Assembly: GCA_022496185.1 (NCBI GenBank)
Contig: WTXG01000324.1
Coordinates: 1-37,078, forward strand
From: Multifurca ochricompacta
Taxonomy: Eukaryota; Basidiomycota; Agaricomycetes; Russulales; Russulaceae
Reading direction: 5' to 3'
DNA: 37,078 bases
Positions 1 to 9,263 of the stretch are shown here, piece after piece. A model generated the notes under the pieces. It had not been told where the DNA came from. It saw nothing but the letters and a program-made list of their open reading frames with translations, and did not search any database. The position numbers were made by a program, and so were the translations under genes. Position 1 is the stretch's first letter. Each line of letters starts with the position of its first letter.

Positions 1-345
1 TACCAGTGCTTCTTCGCTATGTTCTTCTACGTACTCCTCTGGTTCGGAGTCTGTGACAATGGCTGGAGGGTTTTCTCTCCACGGGCCTAGTCCAAATTCA
101 GGTGGGGCAGGTCTGGTTGTAACCCAAGAGTTTCGACTGTCCGAGTATCGGATACAATACCAAACTCTTTTCTCTTCGTCGTATTCTACCGGTTGGTATC
201 TTCCGTCGTGATAGACGTAGTATCCAAACTCGGACTCGAAATCTTTCCAGGCGGCAGAGCCAAGTACTTGCTGTGAAAGATTATTCTCGTCTCTGTGTTC
301 GATGAGTTCTTCTCGGAAGAGGGTCTGGCTGCGGCTGGAAGCCAC
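1..345 (-). pseudogene. Ty3-A0 gag, N-terminal part (runs off left edge)
   Basis: This is the first 115 codons of a chromovirus Gag, reading leftwards from a GTG at 343-345. The frame is fully open and matches the Gag N-terminal extension of Ty3-A2 (14018-15530) and Ty3-B1 (30947-32476) almost residue for residue, including the aromatic stretch GYYVYHDGRYQPVEYD and the later WRENPPAIVTDSEPEEY. There is no ATG between the in-frame TAA at the LTR edge and the left end of the window, the same oddity seen in the other copies. The function (particle assembly and RNA packaging) is inferred from position; the recognisable Gag core and zinc knuckle would lie beyond the left edge. I mark it pseudogene because the family is decayed, although this fragment itself has no stop. 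Confidence 0.8.
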
Positions 346-351
346 TGTGAG

Positions 352-362
352 AGACTCGACTT
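352..362 (-). promoter_or_regulatory. Ty3-A0 primer binding site, self-complementary type
   Basis: On the element strand this reads AAGTCGAGTCT, two bases after the LTR end. It is the exact complement of 587-597 inside the LTR, at the predicted RNA 5' end. It lacks the TGG expected for pairing with a tRNA 3' CCA end. Confidence 0.65.
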
Positions 363-364
363 GA

Positions 365-953
365 TGTTACGTCCGGTGTGAGACATTCTGCACGACTTGT
401 GCGACAGCTTCGTACGTATGTTCAGATAAGAGATCAATAAGACCTCTTGGAGTGTAAGGGGATGAGTCAAAGTCAATGGGGCTGTTCCCGAGTGACAATG
501 TTGAGCGGAAAGTGCCAAAAGCACTGAGACGGTCGAGTCAGAGGTTCCAAGGGGAAGTCCAGAAGACAAACACCGATGTATTCAATAAGTCGAGTCTGAG
601 GTCTACATTGTAGTTACAGCGGACTTATATACGTAATCGAATGGGTGTCTACGAGATAAGAGAACGGAGTCATGTGGGCCCAAATATACGAAAGCGAAGG
701 GCGTAAAGCCTAGCTTCTGATAGGGAACTAAGTAAGTGTCCGGTCATACGATAAGGGATAAGAGATAAGGGAAAAGAAGCCAATCATAGACAAAGCGAGG
801 CAAGCAGAGACAAAGTCAATCACGGGGAAGGAAGTAAGGCATGTGACGGGTCCCAGGAAGGGGACGTGATCAGGAAATGTAGAGTAGGGGGACGGATAGG
901 GTCGTCGCTGGGGATCGTGAAGAAAATTGGGTTGCTAGGCAGGGGTCGTAACA
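365..953 (-). repeat. Ty3-A0 5' LTR (family A)
   Basis: The LTR is 589 bases and starts TGTTAC and ends GTAACA, a 6-base inverted terminal match. It aligns along its length with the family-A LTRs at 2551-3138, 8656-9233, 15550-16126 and 16957-17544. The gag on its left reads away from it on the minus strand, so this is the 5' LTR; the partner LTR is outside the window. It interrupts the protease/pol frame of Copia-0, which resumes at 954. The right-hand duplication would be TTGTA (954-958) but cannot be paired here. Confidence 0.9.
587..631 (-). promoter_or_regulatory. Ty3-A0 TATA box and predicted transcript start
   Basis: On the element strand TATATAAG (624-631) is followed 34 bases later by AGACTCGACTT (587-597). 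A start at base 597 would put the primer-site complement at the very 5' end of the RNA. The same spacing is seen in every complete element of families A and B. Confidence 0.6.
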
Positions 954-1888
954 TTGTACTTTATTTTGACCTCAGATGGAGTAAATTCCACTGAGCCGCC
1001 TTTGTCTGTGATGCAGCTTGTCGAGAGTATTCTTTCACTCCCAGGCATATAAAAGACATTATTTAACTCCAACTCATAATTGTTTCAAGTTCTGAGTATG
1101 ACTTTGCCTGTTCCTTTGACTTGGACTATGGACCCATCACCAATTGTCACCTGATGTCCCTTGTGTGGGAGATACTCAGAGAAATCATCTAAGTATGGTG
1201 TGAAATGGGTGGTGGCTCTGCTGTCCATCATCCAAGGGTTGCTGCCATCATTGACTTCTTGCATATGCTTGGTCATCATATAAAGTGAAATGCAAGGTGT
1301 CTCATGCACCTCCTGTATTCTGCCACTACCATTAACTATGGTAGCTATTTGTGTGGAGTTTGTTTGTACACTGGGGCCTTGCCCCTTCCTCTTGTTGCCC
1401 TTTTTGCCTGCATCAGCATTGGCTCTGTCCTGTTTCCTTTGCCGACATTCATTAGCCTTGTGGCCCAGCTTCTGGCAATAGAAGCAGGTGACATCATTGG
1501 ACAATGATGCACCTGCAGGTTGTGGCATGAAAGTTACTTGTTTTTTGGTTTTATTTTTGTTGACATGGGCTGCCTTGTTAAGGGCAGCCCCAACACCACT
1601 TCCTGCGGGGCCGGCTAGTTGGCTTTCCTCATTTAGGAACTTTTGTACAAGGTCCTGAGGGGAAAGGCGGTCAGGAGGACCTGATGCCAGGATTGAGCCA
1701 GCAATGGCTGAGTAGGATGGAGGTAGGGATTGGAGCAAAATAAAGCTCATCTGGAGATCAGAGATCTCCATCCCATTTTCCTTGAGAGTACTCCTCACAT
1801 CCAACACATGCTGCAACTGGGGTCTGAATTGCTTGCCCTCCTCCAAGCAGAAGGAGGACACAGAACACCACAAGTTGTAGGTGGCCAT
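954..1888 (-). pseudogene. Copia-0 gag C-terminal part and protease, interrupted
   Basis: This minus-strand frame continues the Copia gag that begins at 22543; the two halves are separated by Copia-1, whose duplication GCCAT lies at 1884-1888 and 22164-22168. Seen in order: the second half of the Copia capsid-like region (MEISDLQMSFILLQSLPPSYS), a CCHC knuckle CFYCQKLGHKANEC, a basic KKGNKRKGQG stretch, and the retropepsin site WMMDSRATTH. The family motif is DSGAT, so the active-site glycine is replaced by arginine (a G to A change). A TGA at 1085-1087 breaks the frame; beyond it the same frame still reads ELNNVFYMPGSERILSTS, the segment before the GAG-pre-integrase domain. At 953 Ty3-A0 cuts in. 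The element is clearly dead. Confidence 0.85.
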
Positions 1889-2296
1889 TGTTGAGATGGA
1901 CCCAAAGCCACTGGATCAACCCGAGTGGCATTACCACCATGCATGCTTGTGGTGTGCTTTGACTGATTGATAAAGGACAATCCACAAACACTCTTTATTC
2001 TCTCTTGTGACTGTAGGACAATGGACTTAGATAGTATTGTTCTACAAACTAGGATTACACTCTCTTTTAGTATTTAAGGACATCCCTTCGTGTAGTTGTC
2101 ACTTCAGTTTTAACCAACTAAACTGAAGTGAGTATTACTTATCTTATCTCTTACCTTACTTAGTTAACACGTTACATCACACAGTTATCGCTACTAAACT
2201 AGGTAAACATAATATTATCAGTTTTAACCAACTAAACTGAATTATCGCTACTAAACTAGGTAGCGCTTATCTAACTCGCTGCTGCTCAAATCGACA
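1889..2296 (+). repeat. Copia-1 5' LTR
   Basis: The LTR is 408 bases and aligns without gaps to 21756-22163. By hand I count about nine differing sites; all but one (T/G in the AAACATAAtATTATC region) are transitions at positions that would be CpG in the ancestor. It contains a short duplicated segment, AGTTTTAACCAACTAAACTGA, and a duplicated TTATCGCTACTAAACTAGGTA. Confidence 0.95.
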
Positions 2297-2311
2297 GGTT
2301 ATGGGCCCTGG
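2297..2311 (+). promoter_or_regulatory. Copia-1 primer binding site (internal initiator-Met tRNA type)
   Basis: GGTTATGGGCCCTGG starts right after the LTR. It is complementary to the anticodon stem-loop of initiator tRNA-Met (…CCAGGGCYCAUAACC…), perfectly if the tRNA has C33 and with one G-U pair if it has U33. Copia elements are known to prime from such a half tRNA. The same site occurs in Copia-0 (23455-23469). Confidence 0.7.
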
Positions 2312-2550
2312 CCGTATCTAATCTAATCCAGAAGAAGATCCACCCAAGATTACACAAGCTCCCTTCCCCTATACACGCACTGTTTTTTCTCTCACTCAAA
2401 AGGCAAGCCTCTGTTCCATGTCTATCATGATCTCATCTCCCCAGTCCCTGGAACTGGTGGACTGATGTAGACTGGGCCCCTAATCAGGGCTTCCCACGAG
2501 CCATGCGATGGAGCGTGGCAACACTGAAGCGCGTGTGAGTACTCTCTCGG
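2312..2550 (+). other. Copia-1 5' leader, first part
   Basis: Untranslated leader between the primer site and the Ty3-A1 insertion; the rest is at 17545-17685. It has pyrimidine-rich stretches and no credible reading frame. Its last five bases, CTCGG (2546-2550), are the left copy of the Ty3-A1 target duplication. Confidence 0.7.
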
Positions 2551-3138
2551 TGTTACGTCCGGTGCGGGACGTTCCACACGACTTGTGTGACAGCATTCGT
2601 CTGTGATCAGATAAGAGACCAATGAGGCCCCTTGGAGTGATTGATGAGAAGTCAACGTCAAAGAGGCTGTTCTCTAAGACGATGGTGAACGGGAAGTACC
2701 AGAAGTACTGAGATGATCGAGTCAAAGCTTTCAAAGGGAAAGTCCTGAAGACAAACACCGATGTATTCAATAAGTCGAGTCTGAGGTCTACAACGTAGCT
2801 ACAGCGGACTTATATACGTAATCGAACAAGCATCTAAAGATAAGACAACGGAGTCATGTGGGCCCAAATATATGAAAGCGGAGGGTGTAGAGCCTAGCTT
2901 CTGATAGGGAATTAAGTAAGTGTCCGGTCTTAGAGATAAGGAGATAAGAGATAAACAGAGACATAAGTAAGTACAAACAACTTGTCAGCATATACAGACA
3001 GTAGTCACGGGGAAGGAAGCAAAGCACGTGAGGGATCCCAGGATGGGGACGTGATCAAGAAGTGGAGGGTGGGTGGAAGGGAAGGGTCCGTGTTGGGGAT
3101 GGTAAAGAAAAGTGGGGGACTTGGCCCTGGTCATAACA
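2551..3138 (-). repeat. Ty3-A1 3' LTR
   Basis: 588 bases, starting TGTTAC and ending CATAACA (the final CG of CGTAACA has become CA). It pairs with 16957-17544. It carries the TATA box and the primer-site complement in the same arrangement as the 5' LTR. A cluster of GATAAG motifs lies in the U3 part. Confidence 0.95.
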
Positions 3139-3152
3139 TCACCCTCCTTTCT
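3139..3152 (-). promoter_or_regulatory. Ty3-A1 polypurine tract
   Basis: On the element strand GAAAGGAGGGTGA directly precedes the 3' LTR, the standard place for plus-strand DNA priming. The equivalent tracts in Ty3-A2 (9234-9247) and Ty3-B1 (26165-26176) are alike. Confidence 0.7.
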
Positions 3153-3169
3153 GGTTCGAGCTGACCCAG

Positions 3170-4366
3170 CTAGAAACACGCACCATCATCATCCTGCACC
3201 AGGTCCACGTAATCATCTGCCAAGTTTCGATCTCCTATGGTATACGTCTCATCAGCCGCGCATTGGTGCGTGTGCAGGAAGCCGTAGGGGCCACGTCGTC
3301 CACACTGGGGGCACATGTCGTGAACCGGGCAGTCTAACTCGCGATGACCTGCATTGTGGTGTAGGCATTTACCACACCATCCCGAAGGGTTGACAATTGT
3401 CGGGGCGACTCCCATGCGGCGGAAGATACAGAATCGGCTCCAGTGTAGGTTACTGCGGCAATGGCGGCACCACTTGCGATTAAGGGGGCAATTCCAACTA
3501 ATGTGATACTTGCTATCACATCGCCAGCATGTCTCCCCTCGGGGGTTCTTGTGCATCCGCGGCATCTCAAACCGGTTCGGCAGTAATTGTGGTGCAGCTC
3601 CTAATGATCGTGGTGGAAGGGGCCGTGCATAAGTGTCTGCATACCTTTCCACAATAGTCTGGTACACATCCCCCTTCTCTAGTCTTTTCCGGATCTCTGT
3701 CAACTCCTGTTCTACCTGGAACATCCCTCTTGTGAGCCTTGTCATCTGTTTCGCATACTCCTTGTACTGGGTGTTCAACGTGGTGCGCAGTGTGAGAGTC
3801 TTCCGCAGTCTCATTACCTCAGCTTTGAGACACAGAAGGCGCATGTCATTCAGTACTTCATCAATTGCAAAGGCTCGAGGGTTGTCAGCTGCAAGGTGCC
3901 CTAGCTGTTCATCACTCATTGTGTGGTGAAGACGTCCCGTGTACCGTTCTTCCAAATAGACGGGGGCCCCGTAAACAGGCCCATCTTTCTTCATGCATCC
4001 TGCGACGTCCATCCCTCCATTGGTGTAGAAGATGTACTTAGCTATTTCCTTTGTTCCATCAGCCATTGTGATCTCAAGTGGAAAGTACATGGAGGAGTTT
4101 GGGTTATTGGCAAAAAATGGGAACTTGGGAACATTGTCGTCCTGTTCCATGCCAACGAGGTCGTTCGGGTGTGGTTCTTCAGAGTGGTCGAAGTCGTCGT
4201 TGGGGTTTGGCGACTGGTTTTTGACTCGTTCCTCTGCGGCCTCGTAGTCGATGGGGGAGCAGGGATGTGTGGAAGGGTGAGCGGAGGGGAAAGCTTCCAC
4301 CACGACATGGGTGGCGGCAAAGGCGTCGACGGCGGCAGAGGCAGCGATAAAGGAGGAAGAAGACAT
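3170..4366 (-). CDS. Ty3-A1 ORF3: coiled-coil, four-cluster Cys/His protein
   Basis: This is a 398-residue frame with an ATG start, lying 78 bases after the pol stop and ending close to the polypurine tract. It is the only intact copy of ORF3 in the window; broken copies follow pol in Ty3-A2 (9264-10499) and Ty3-B1 (26196-27383). Seen: an acidic, Pro-rich N-terminus (1-90), a conserved middle (90-145, with YIFYTNGGMDVAGCMKKDGP), a charged helical, likely coiled-coil stretch (about 165-240), then CCHC knuckles C280-C283-H288-C293 and C300-C303-H308-C313, a third cluster C331-C334-H341-C346, and a fourth C352-C355 with H365/H367/C369. It has no signal peptide or membrane segment, so it is not an envelope protein. 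The zinc clusters suggest RNA or DNA binding. The family is unknown to me. Its frame is the same as pol, with only the pol TAG between. Confidence 0.85.
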   Translation of the reverse strand: MSSSSFIAASAAVDAFAATHVVVEAFPSAHPSTHPCSPIDYEAAEERVKNQSPNPNDDFDHSEEPHPNDLVGMEQDDNVPKFPFFANNPNSSMYFPLEITMADGTKEIAKYIFYTNGGMDVAGCMKKDGPVYGAPVYLEERYTGRLHHTMSDEQLGHLAADNPRAFAIDEVLNDMRLLCLKAEVMRLRKTLTLRTTLNTQYKEYAKQMTRLTRGMFQVEQELTEIRKRLEKGDVYQTIVERYADTYARPLPPRSLGAAPQLLPNRFEMPRMHKNPRGETCWRCDSKYHISWNCPLNRKWCRHCRSNLHWSRFCIFRRMGVAPTIVNPSGWCGKCLHHNAGHRELDCPVHDMCPQCGRRGPYGFLHTHQCAADETYTIGDRNLADDYVDLVQDDDGACF

Positions 4367-4444
4367 GTTTAATGGATAGTAGGACGTTGCTGGTAAAGCG
4401 TTGTTCTGGGGATTTATCTGAGGCTGAGGATCGTCTCCTTTTAA

Positions 4445-7400
4445 CTATGTTCTGGGCGCTTGGGGGTGTCGTAAGTGGAACTCCGTGATAAGGGCCGGAG
4501 CGAAGATATTCCTGGCGGGTTCCCACGAGCTGTCAGAGTCTGGGAATCCTTTCCACTTGATCAGGTAATGTAACTTGCACCCTCGGCCTCTTCGGGACGA
4601 GTCCAGAATGCGATCCACTTCCCACTCCGCCTCCCCATCAATGAGGTCAGGTGGTGGTCTTGGGAAGTTTCTGCCATGCATGGAAGTTTCCTTGTACGGG
4701 GTCAGTAACCGTGCATGGAAGACCGGATGGATCTTCCATTTCTCAGGGAGTTCAAGTTCATATGAGACATCCGACAGTTTCCTTCTGATCTGGAAAGGTC
4801 TGTGACGTCGGGGCGCTAGTTTGGCAGAGGGATGTGACGTATGAATGTTCTTCCCGTCGAGCCAGACCCATTCATTGGCCTGATACGGTGTGAACTTGTG
4901 AGGCAGTGCCGATAAGAGCTCTTGCGCCTTCAGCAGGTTTTCATTGGCCGATTGTCGTAACTCCTTCCATTGGTTGATGCACTGGGTTACGGATGGTACA
5001 TTGGTGGGCTTATCTACCCATGTGGTTCGTGGGGTCCAGCCCATGATAAGGGAGAATGGGGTGGTCTTTGTTGTCCCATTGGGCCAGGAGTTGTGGGCGA
5101 ACTCCGCTGTGGAGAGCCATTGGGCCCAGTCATCCTGTCGTCTATTACACCAGAACTGCAGATACTGTTCTAGCCACTGGTTGGTACGTTCTGACTGTCC
5201 GTCGGTCTGTGGGTGGTATGCTGTGGATATGTTCTGTGTGATATTTAATGTTTGGCATAGGGCTCGTGCAAATGCTGATGTAAACCGAGTGTCTCGGTCG
5301 GAGATGACCTTCTGGGGGAGTCCGTAGTGGCGGTAAACATGATCAAGATATAGTTTTGCCACTCCTTCGGCTGTGATCGTTTCTTTGCAGGGTATGAAAA
5401 GGGCTGCCTTCGAACAGTCATGGTTGGTGATTGTAAGGATGGAGTCGAACCCCTGTGACTTAGGGAGTTTGACTATGAAATCCATCGCAATGGTCTGGAA
5501 TGGGGTCGATGCGGTAGGTGTGATGGGGTATATTGGTGGGACTTTTGGATGTGTGTTGATCTTGTTTGCTTGACATGCCACACATCCTTTCACATAGTCT
5601 TCGACATTGCGTTTCATGTTGGGCCACCAGTAATCTCGTTTAGTGAGGGTGTAGGTGTTGGCGATGCCAGGGTGGCCAGCAGAGGGGAGGTCGTGGTGAA
5701 AATGGATCACCCCCCTCTTAATGTTGTCGCCACTGGTGACAACAAGTCGATCTCCGTCTTTCCACCATAGGCCGTTGATTTCCTTTAAGTTATGTGCGTC
5801 AGCCCATGATTGGCAGAGTTCTTGGTTCATATTCTGTGAGACTTGTGCCCATAAATCCATGTCGTGGAGGCTGACCATGGCAGTTCGTGTGAACACTTCT
5901 TCCGGGAGGACCACGATGTTATTATTGTCGTCCTCTCTGGTATGCATGTCTGGTCTGCGTGACAATGCATCTGCTCGCGCATTACGGCTTCCTGCAATAT
6001 GTTTCAGGGTAAAATTGTATTCCTTGAGCTCTAAAACCTCTCGTGCCACTCGTCGACTAATTTTGTGAGGTTCCTTCCAATACAGCAAGTTGGAATGGTC
6101 CGTGTGGATAACAGTTTTGTGTGAGGCGCCAGCCAGATAAGGTCGCCAGTGACGTAGGGCTTTGACAATGGCAAGCAACTCTCTGTCCCAGATGTCGTAA
6201 TTTTGTTCGGCTGGGGAGAAGGTCTCTGAATAGTACGCTACTGGATGCAGGATCTGTGCGTTGTCGCGTTGGTACGGCACGGCTCCATTTGCAAAGTGGG
6301 AAGCATCTACTTCTAGCTTGAAAGGCCGGTTTAGATCTGGTTGAATGAGTACCGGTTCCGCTCCTACGATGTCTCTAATCCGTTCAAATGCTTCCTGTTG
6401 GGGTGTATCCCAATGCCATGGCGTGTCCTTTTTCAGGAGGTCATTCAGCGGATGAGCAATTCCCGAGAATCCTTTCACAAAGCGTCGATAGAAGTTACAG
6501 AACCCGATAAAAGACCTGACATCCTTGATGCTCGTGGGTGTCGGCCATTCCCTAATTCCCTGTACTTTGACTGGATCCATGCGTACACGTCCTCCCTCTA
6601 GTATGACTCCTAGGTACTCGACGCTTCTTTGTTCGAAGGAGCATTTTGCTGGTTTTAAGTAAAGATCATGGTCGTGTAGGATATCTAAGACCTGATGGAC
6701 ACAGGCTCGATGATGAGGGAGGTTGTCTTTGGTGGCAACCAAGATATCGTCCATATAAACAACCACTTCTCCGGTCAGTATGAGCTCTTGGAATATGTGG
6801 TTCATCATTGCTTGGAATGTTGCCGGGGAGTTGGTCAATCCAAAAAACATGACGTTAGGTTCAAAAAGCCCTTGGTTGGTCTTGAATGCGGCTTTTCCCT
6901 GATCTCCTTCACGAATATGTATGTTGTTATATCCCCAACGAATGTCCATTTTGGAGAATAACGCTTTGTCTCTCATAGTATCGATGAGTTCTGGTATGAG
7001 TGGGAGAGGATAGGTATTTTGGACTGTATAGGCATTGATTCTCTGGTAATCTTGCACTGGACGTAGTTTGCCGTCTTTCTTCTTAATAAAGAAGAAAGGT
7101 GACGCATAGGGTGATTTTGACGGACGAATGTAACCTTTGGCAAGATGTTCTTCCAGAAAAGCGGTCAGCGCCTCCTGTTCTTTTTGTGACAGTGGGTAAA
7201 TTTTACAGTCGATAGCTGGGGGAGTATCTGGTATGAAATCGATGGCGTGGTCCCAGGGTCATGAAGGTGGAAATCGTTGAGATTCTTCTTCAGAGAATAC
7301 CTTGTAGTGACGTTGGTACTCTTTGGGGACGGTGTTTTCAAAGGTCTTGGCTTCCTGCCCCTCCATTGCTTTTTGCGCCAACTCGGAAGCCTTTGTTGTA

Positions 7401-7963
7401 TAGCAGTATATTTGATCACTGGACTCTAGATCATCCCATGTAGCTCGTTCTCCCATAACAATGGCTCGGATGGCAGGGTGTCGCACCGCATAATCATACC
7501 CCAGGGACGTAATGATGACAGGGTAGAATTCTTTGCTCATGGTTGCATCCGTCCAGTTTATCTTTGGCTCAAAGGCCGCAAGCCAGGGATATCCTAGGAT
7601 AAGGTCTTTGGTCCCAAGATCAGTGATAAGGAAGCGGATTGTCTTTGTATCTTCCCCGACCTGTATACTTAGGTCGGTATAGTGTGTGATTCTCCCAGCC
7701 TTGTTGGCTGTCCCATCTATGTTCCAAATGTTTTTCTCTTGAGGGAGCATGAGTGTCCCTAATCCCAGGACTTTTACGAGTCGCTGGCTAATGAAGTTAT
7801 CAGTGGCTCCAGAGTCCACCAATACATCTCAGTCGGCCGTCTTCTGTGTAGTTTCAAAATGTACTGGTATTTTCAACGATTTGAATCGACTAGTGTACAC
7901 AGAAGTTACATGTAGTGCTCTTGCCCAGGCCGATGGGGTCGAGCCAGTCAAAAATCCTTTTTG
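4445..7963 (-). pseudogene. Ty3-A1 pol: protease-RT-RNaseH-integrase-chromodomain
   Basis: This is the polyprotein that copies and integrates the element. It is entered by -1 shift near the gag stop (7948-7964). The order is retropepsin (VDSGATDNFIS), RT (VVYMDDILVAT), RNase H (LEVDASHFANG and IWDRELLAIVKAL), integrase zinc domain (HHDLPSAGHPG…CVACQ), DDE core (AMDFIVKLP, ISDRDTRF, QTDGQSERTN) and a chromodomain (YLIKWKGFPDSDSSWEP). Two in-frame TGA codons at 7829-7831 and 7259-7261 stand where Ty3-A2 has Arg, so the frame is otherwise open to the TAG at 4445-4447. It is about 1,170 codons and collinear with Ty3-A2 pol (10566-14035). An RNase H region residue change (NGAVPYQRD) is minor. Confidence 0.93.
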
Positions 7964-7964
7964 G
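7948..7964 (-). promoter_or_regulatory. Ty3-A1 gag-pol -1 frameshift site
   Basis: On the element strand CCAAAAAGGATTTTTGA contains C AAA AAG in gag phase and a T5 run ending in the gag stop. Pol is open in the -1 frame across it and reads GFLTGSTPSAWARALHV right after. Ty3-A2 has the canonical A AAA AAG heptamer here. Confidence 0.6.
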
Positions 7965-8655
7965 CAAATGCCTTTTCCACTAGAATAGCGCGCACTTCCT
8001 CGCTTTCCTTCATCATATTTGCCCATATATTGTGGGCCTTTTCTTCCTTGGTGCATTTGTCAATGGTGGTTGGGTTATTGGAAACAGGGGCTGGGGTAGT
8101 AGTGGCCTCAGCTACGCATGCCCCCTTCTTTGGGCAATCTCGGGACATGTGTCCCTGGGCTTTGCAGCAGAAACATCTCCCTTCCTTCATAAGGGTTTGC
8201 CGCTCATCTTCTGTGAGTGTTGCGCGGACACGGGTTCTGTCCGCCGAGGTGTCCATGGCATTTGGATCCCATGTCGGAGCGTGTCCTGGTGCTTTTACTC
8301 CAAAAGCTGCTTTCCATTGGTCTCTCGTTTTCCCTTTCTTTGTGTCAACCCCAAACCTTGTCTGAAAGTCGAGGTAATCCTGTTGTTGTCGGCGTGCAGC
8401 ATCTACCCAGTCGTCCCAAGTGTGTGGGTGGTGGAACTGGATTATATTCTTTACCAGGGGGTTGGGGAGTCCCTGCGAGAAGAGGTCCAATGTGGCCTCT
8501 TCATCTGTGTCATACCCGGCTTGGTTGGCTAGGCTGCAGAATTTGGCAACGTATGTATCCAAATCCCCTCTTTCCATCTTTAGTGTTTTCAACTCTCTTG
8601 CGGCTTTCTGCTTAGCCTGCCCATCCGTAAAGGCGTCTTTAAATTGTTGGGCGAC
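7948..8655 (-). pseudogene. Ty3-A1 gag, C-terminal part with zinc knuckle
   Basis: This is the downstream half of gag, separated from its N-terminal half (16127-16934) by Ty3-A2. It reads WDDWVDAARRQQQDYLDFQTRFG, then the CCHC knuckle CFCCKAQGHMSRDC, and ends VEKAFAKKDF with TGA at 7948-7950. The frame is open from the insertion point to the stop. Bases 8651-8655 (GCGAC) are the left copy of the Ty3-A2 duplication. The capsid and nucleocapsid role is inferred from position and the knuckle. Confidence 0.9.
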
Positions 8656-9233
8656 TGTTACGTCCGGTGTGAGACGTTCTGCACGACTTGTGTGACAGCT
8701 TCGTTCGTGTATTCAGATAAGAGGTCAATAGGACCTCTTGGAGTTTGAATGGGTGAGTCAACGTCAAAGGGGCTGTTCCCTAGTGACGATGTTGAGCGGA
8801 AAGTGCCAGAAGCACTGAGACGATCGAGTTCAAGGTTTCAAGGGGAAGTCCAGAAGACAAACACCGATGTATTCAATAAGTCGAGTCTGAGGTCTACATT
8901 GTAGCTACAGCGGACTTATATACGTAATCGAATGAGCGTCTAAAGATAAGAACCACGGAGTCAAGTGGGCCCAAATAACCGGAAGCGGAGGGCGTAAAGC
9001 CTGGCTTCTACTGATAGGGAATTAAGTAAGTGTCCGGTCTTATGATAAGAAGATAAGCAATAAACAGAGATAAGGGTAACCAAAGATGTATAAACAACAA
9101 GTCACGGGGACGGGCGAAGAGCACATGACAGGTCCCACGATGGAGACGTGATCTGGTAGTGGAGAGTAGGCGGCAGGGAGGGGTTGTCGTTAGGTAGAAA
9201 AAAGAATACGGGCAAGGATGGGGTTTGTAACAT
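8656..9233 (-). repeat. Ty3-A2 3' LTR
   Basis: 578 bases, starting TGTTAC and ending GTAACA, paired with 15550-16126. Confidence 0.96.
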
Positions 9234-9247
9234 CACCCCCTCTTCTG
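9234..9247 (-). promoter_or_regulatory. Ty3-A2 polypurine tract
   Basis: AGAAGAGGGGGTGA on the element strand, touching the 3' LTR. Confidence 0.7.
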
Positions 9248-9263
9248 GTTCTAGCAGTCCCGG

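Noticed and set aside
186..569. Frames running from the LTR into gag in the other phase (also 2480-2770, 15371-15661, 16772-17176, 32215-32550)
   Set aside because: They are open mainly because they overlap gag or LTR sequence, their apparent starts are often TTG or GTG, and they are not protein-conserved outside the gag overlap. Mentioned only as a possible route to the gag extension.
3170..4366. ORF3 as an envelope gene
   Set aside because: No signal peptide, transmembrane segment or cleavage site; zinc knuckles and coiled coil instead.
4944..5327. Plus-strand frames across the Ty3 pol genes (many, for example 9531-10178 and 3923-4372)
   Set aside because: They are mirror shadows of real minus-strand genes, with low-complexity or reversed composition and no domain.
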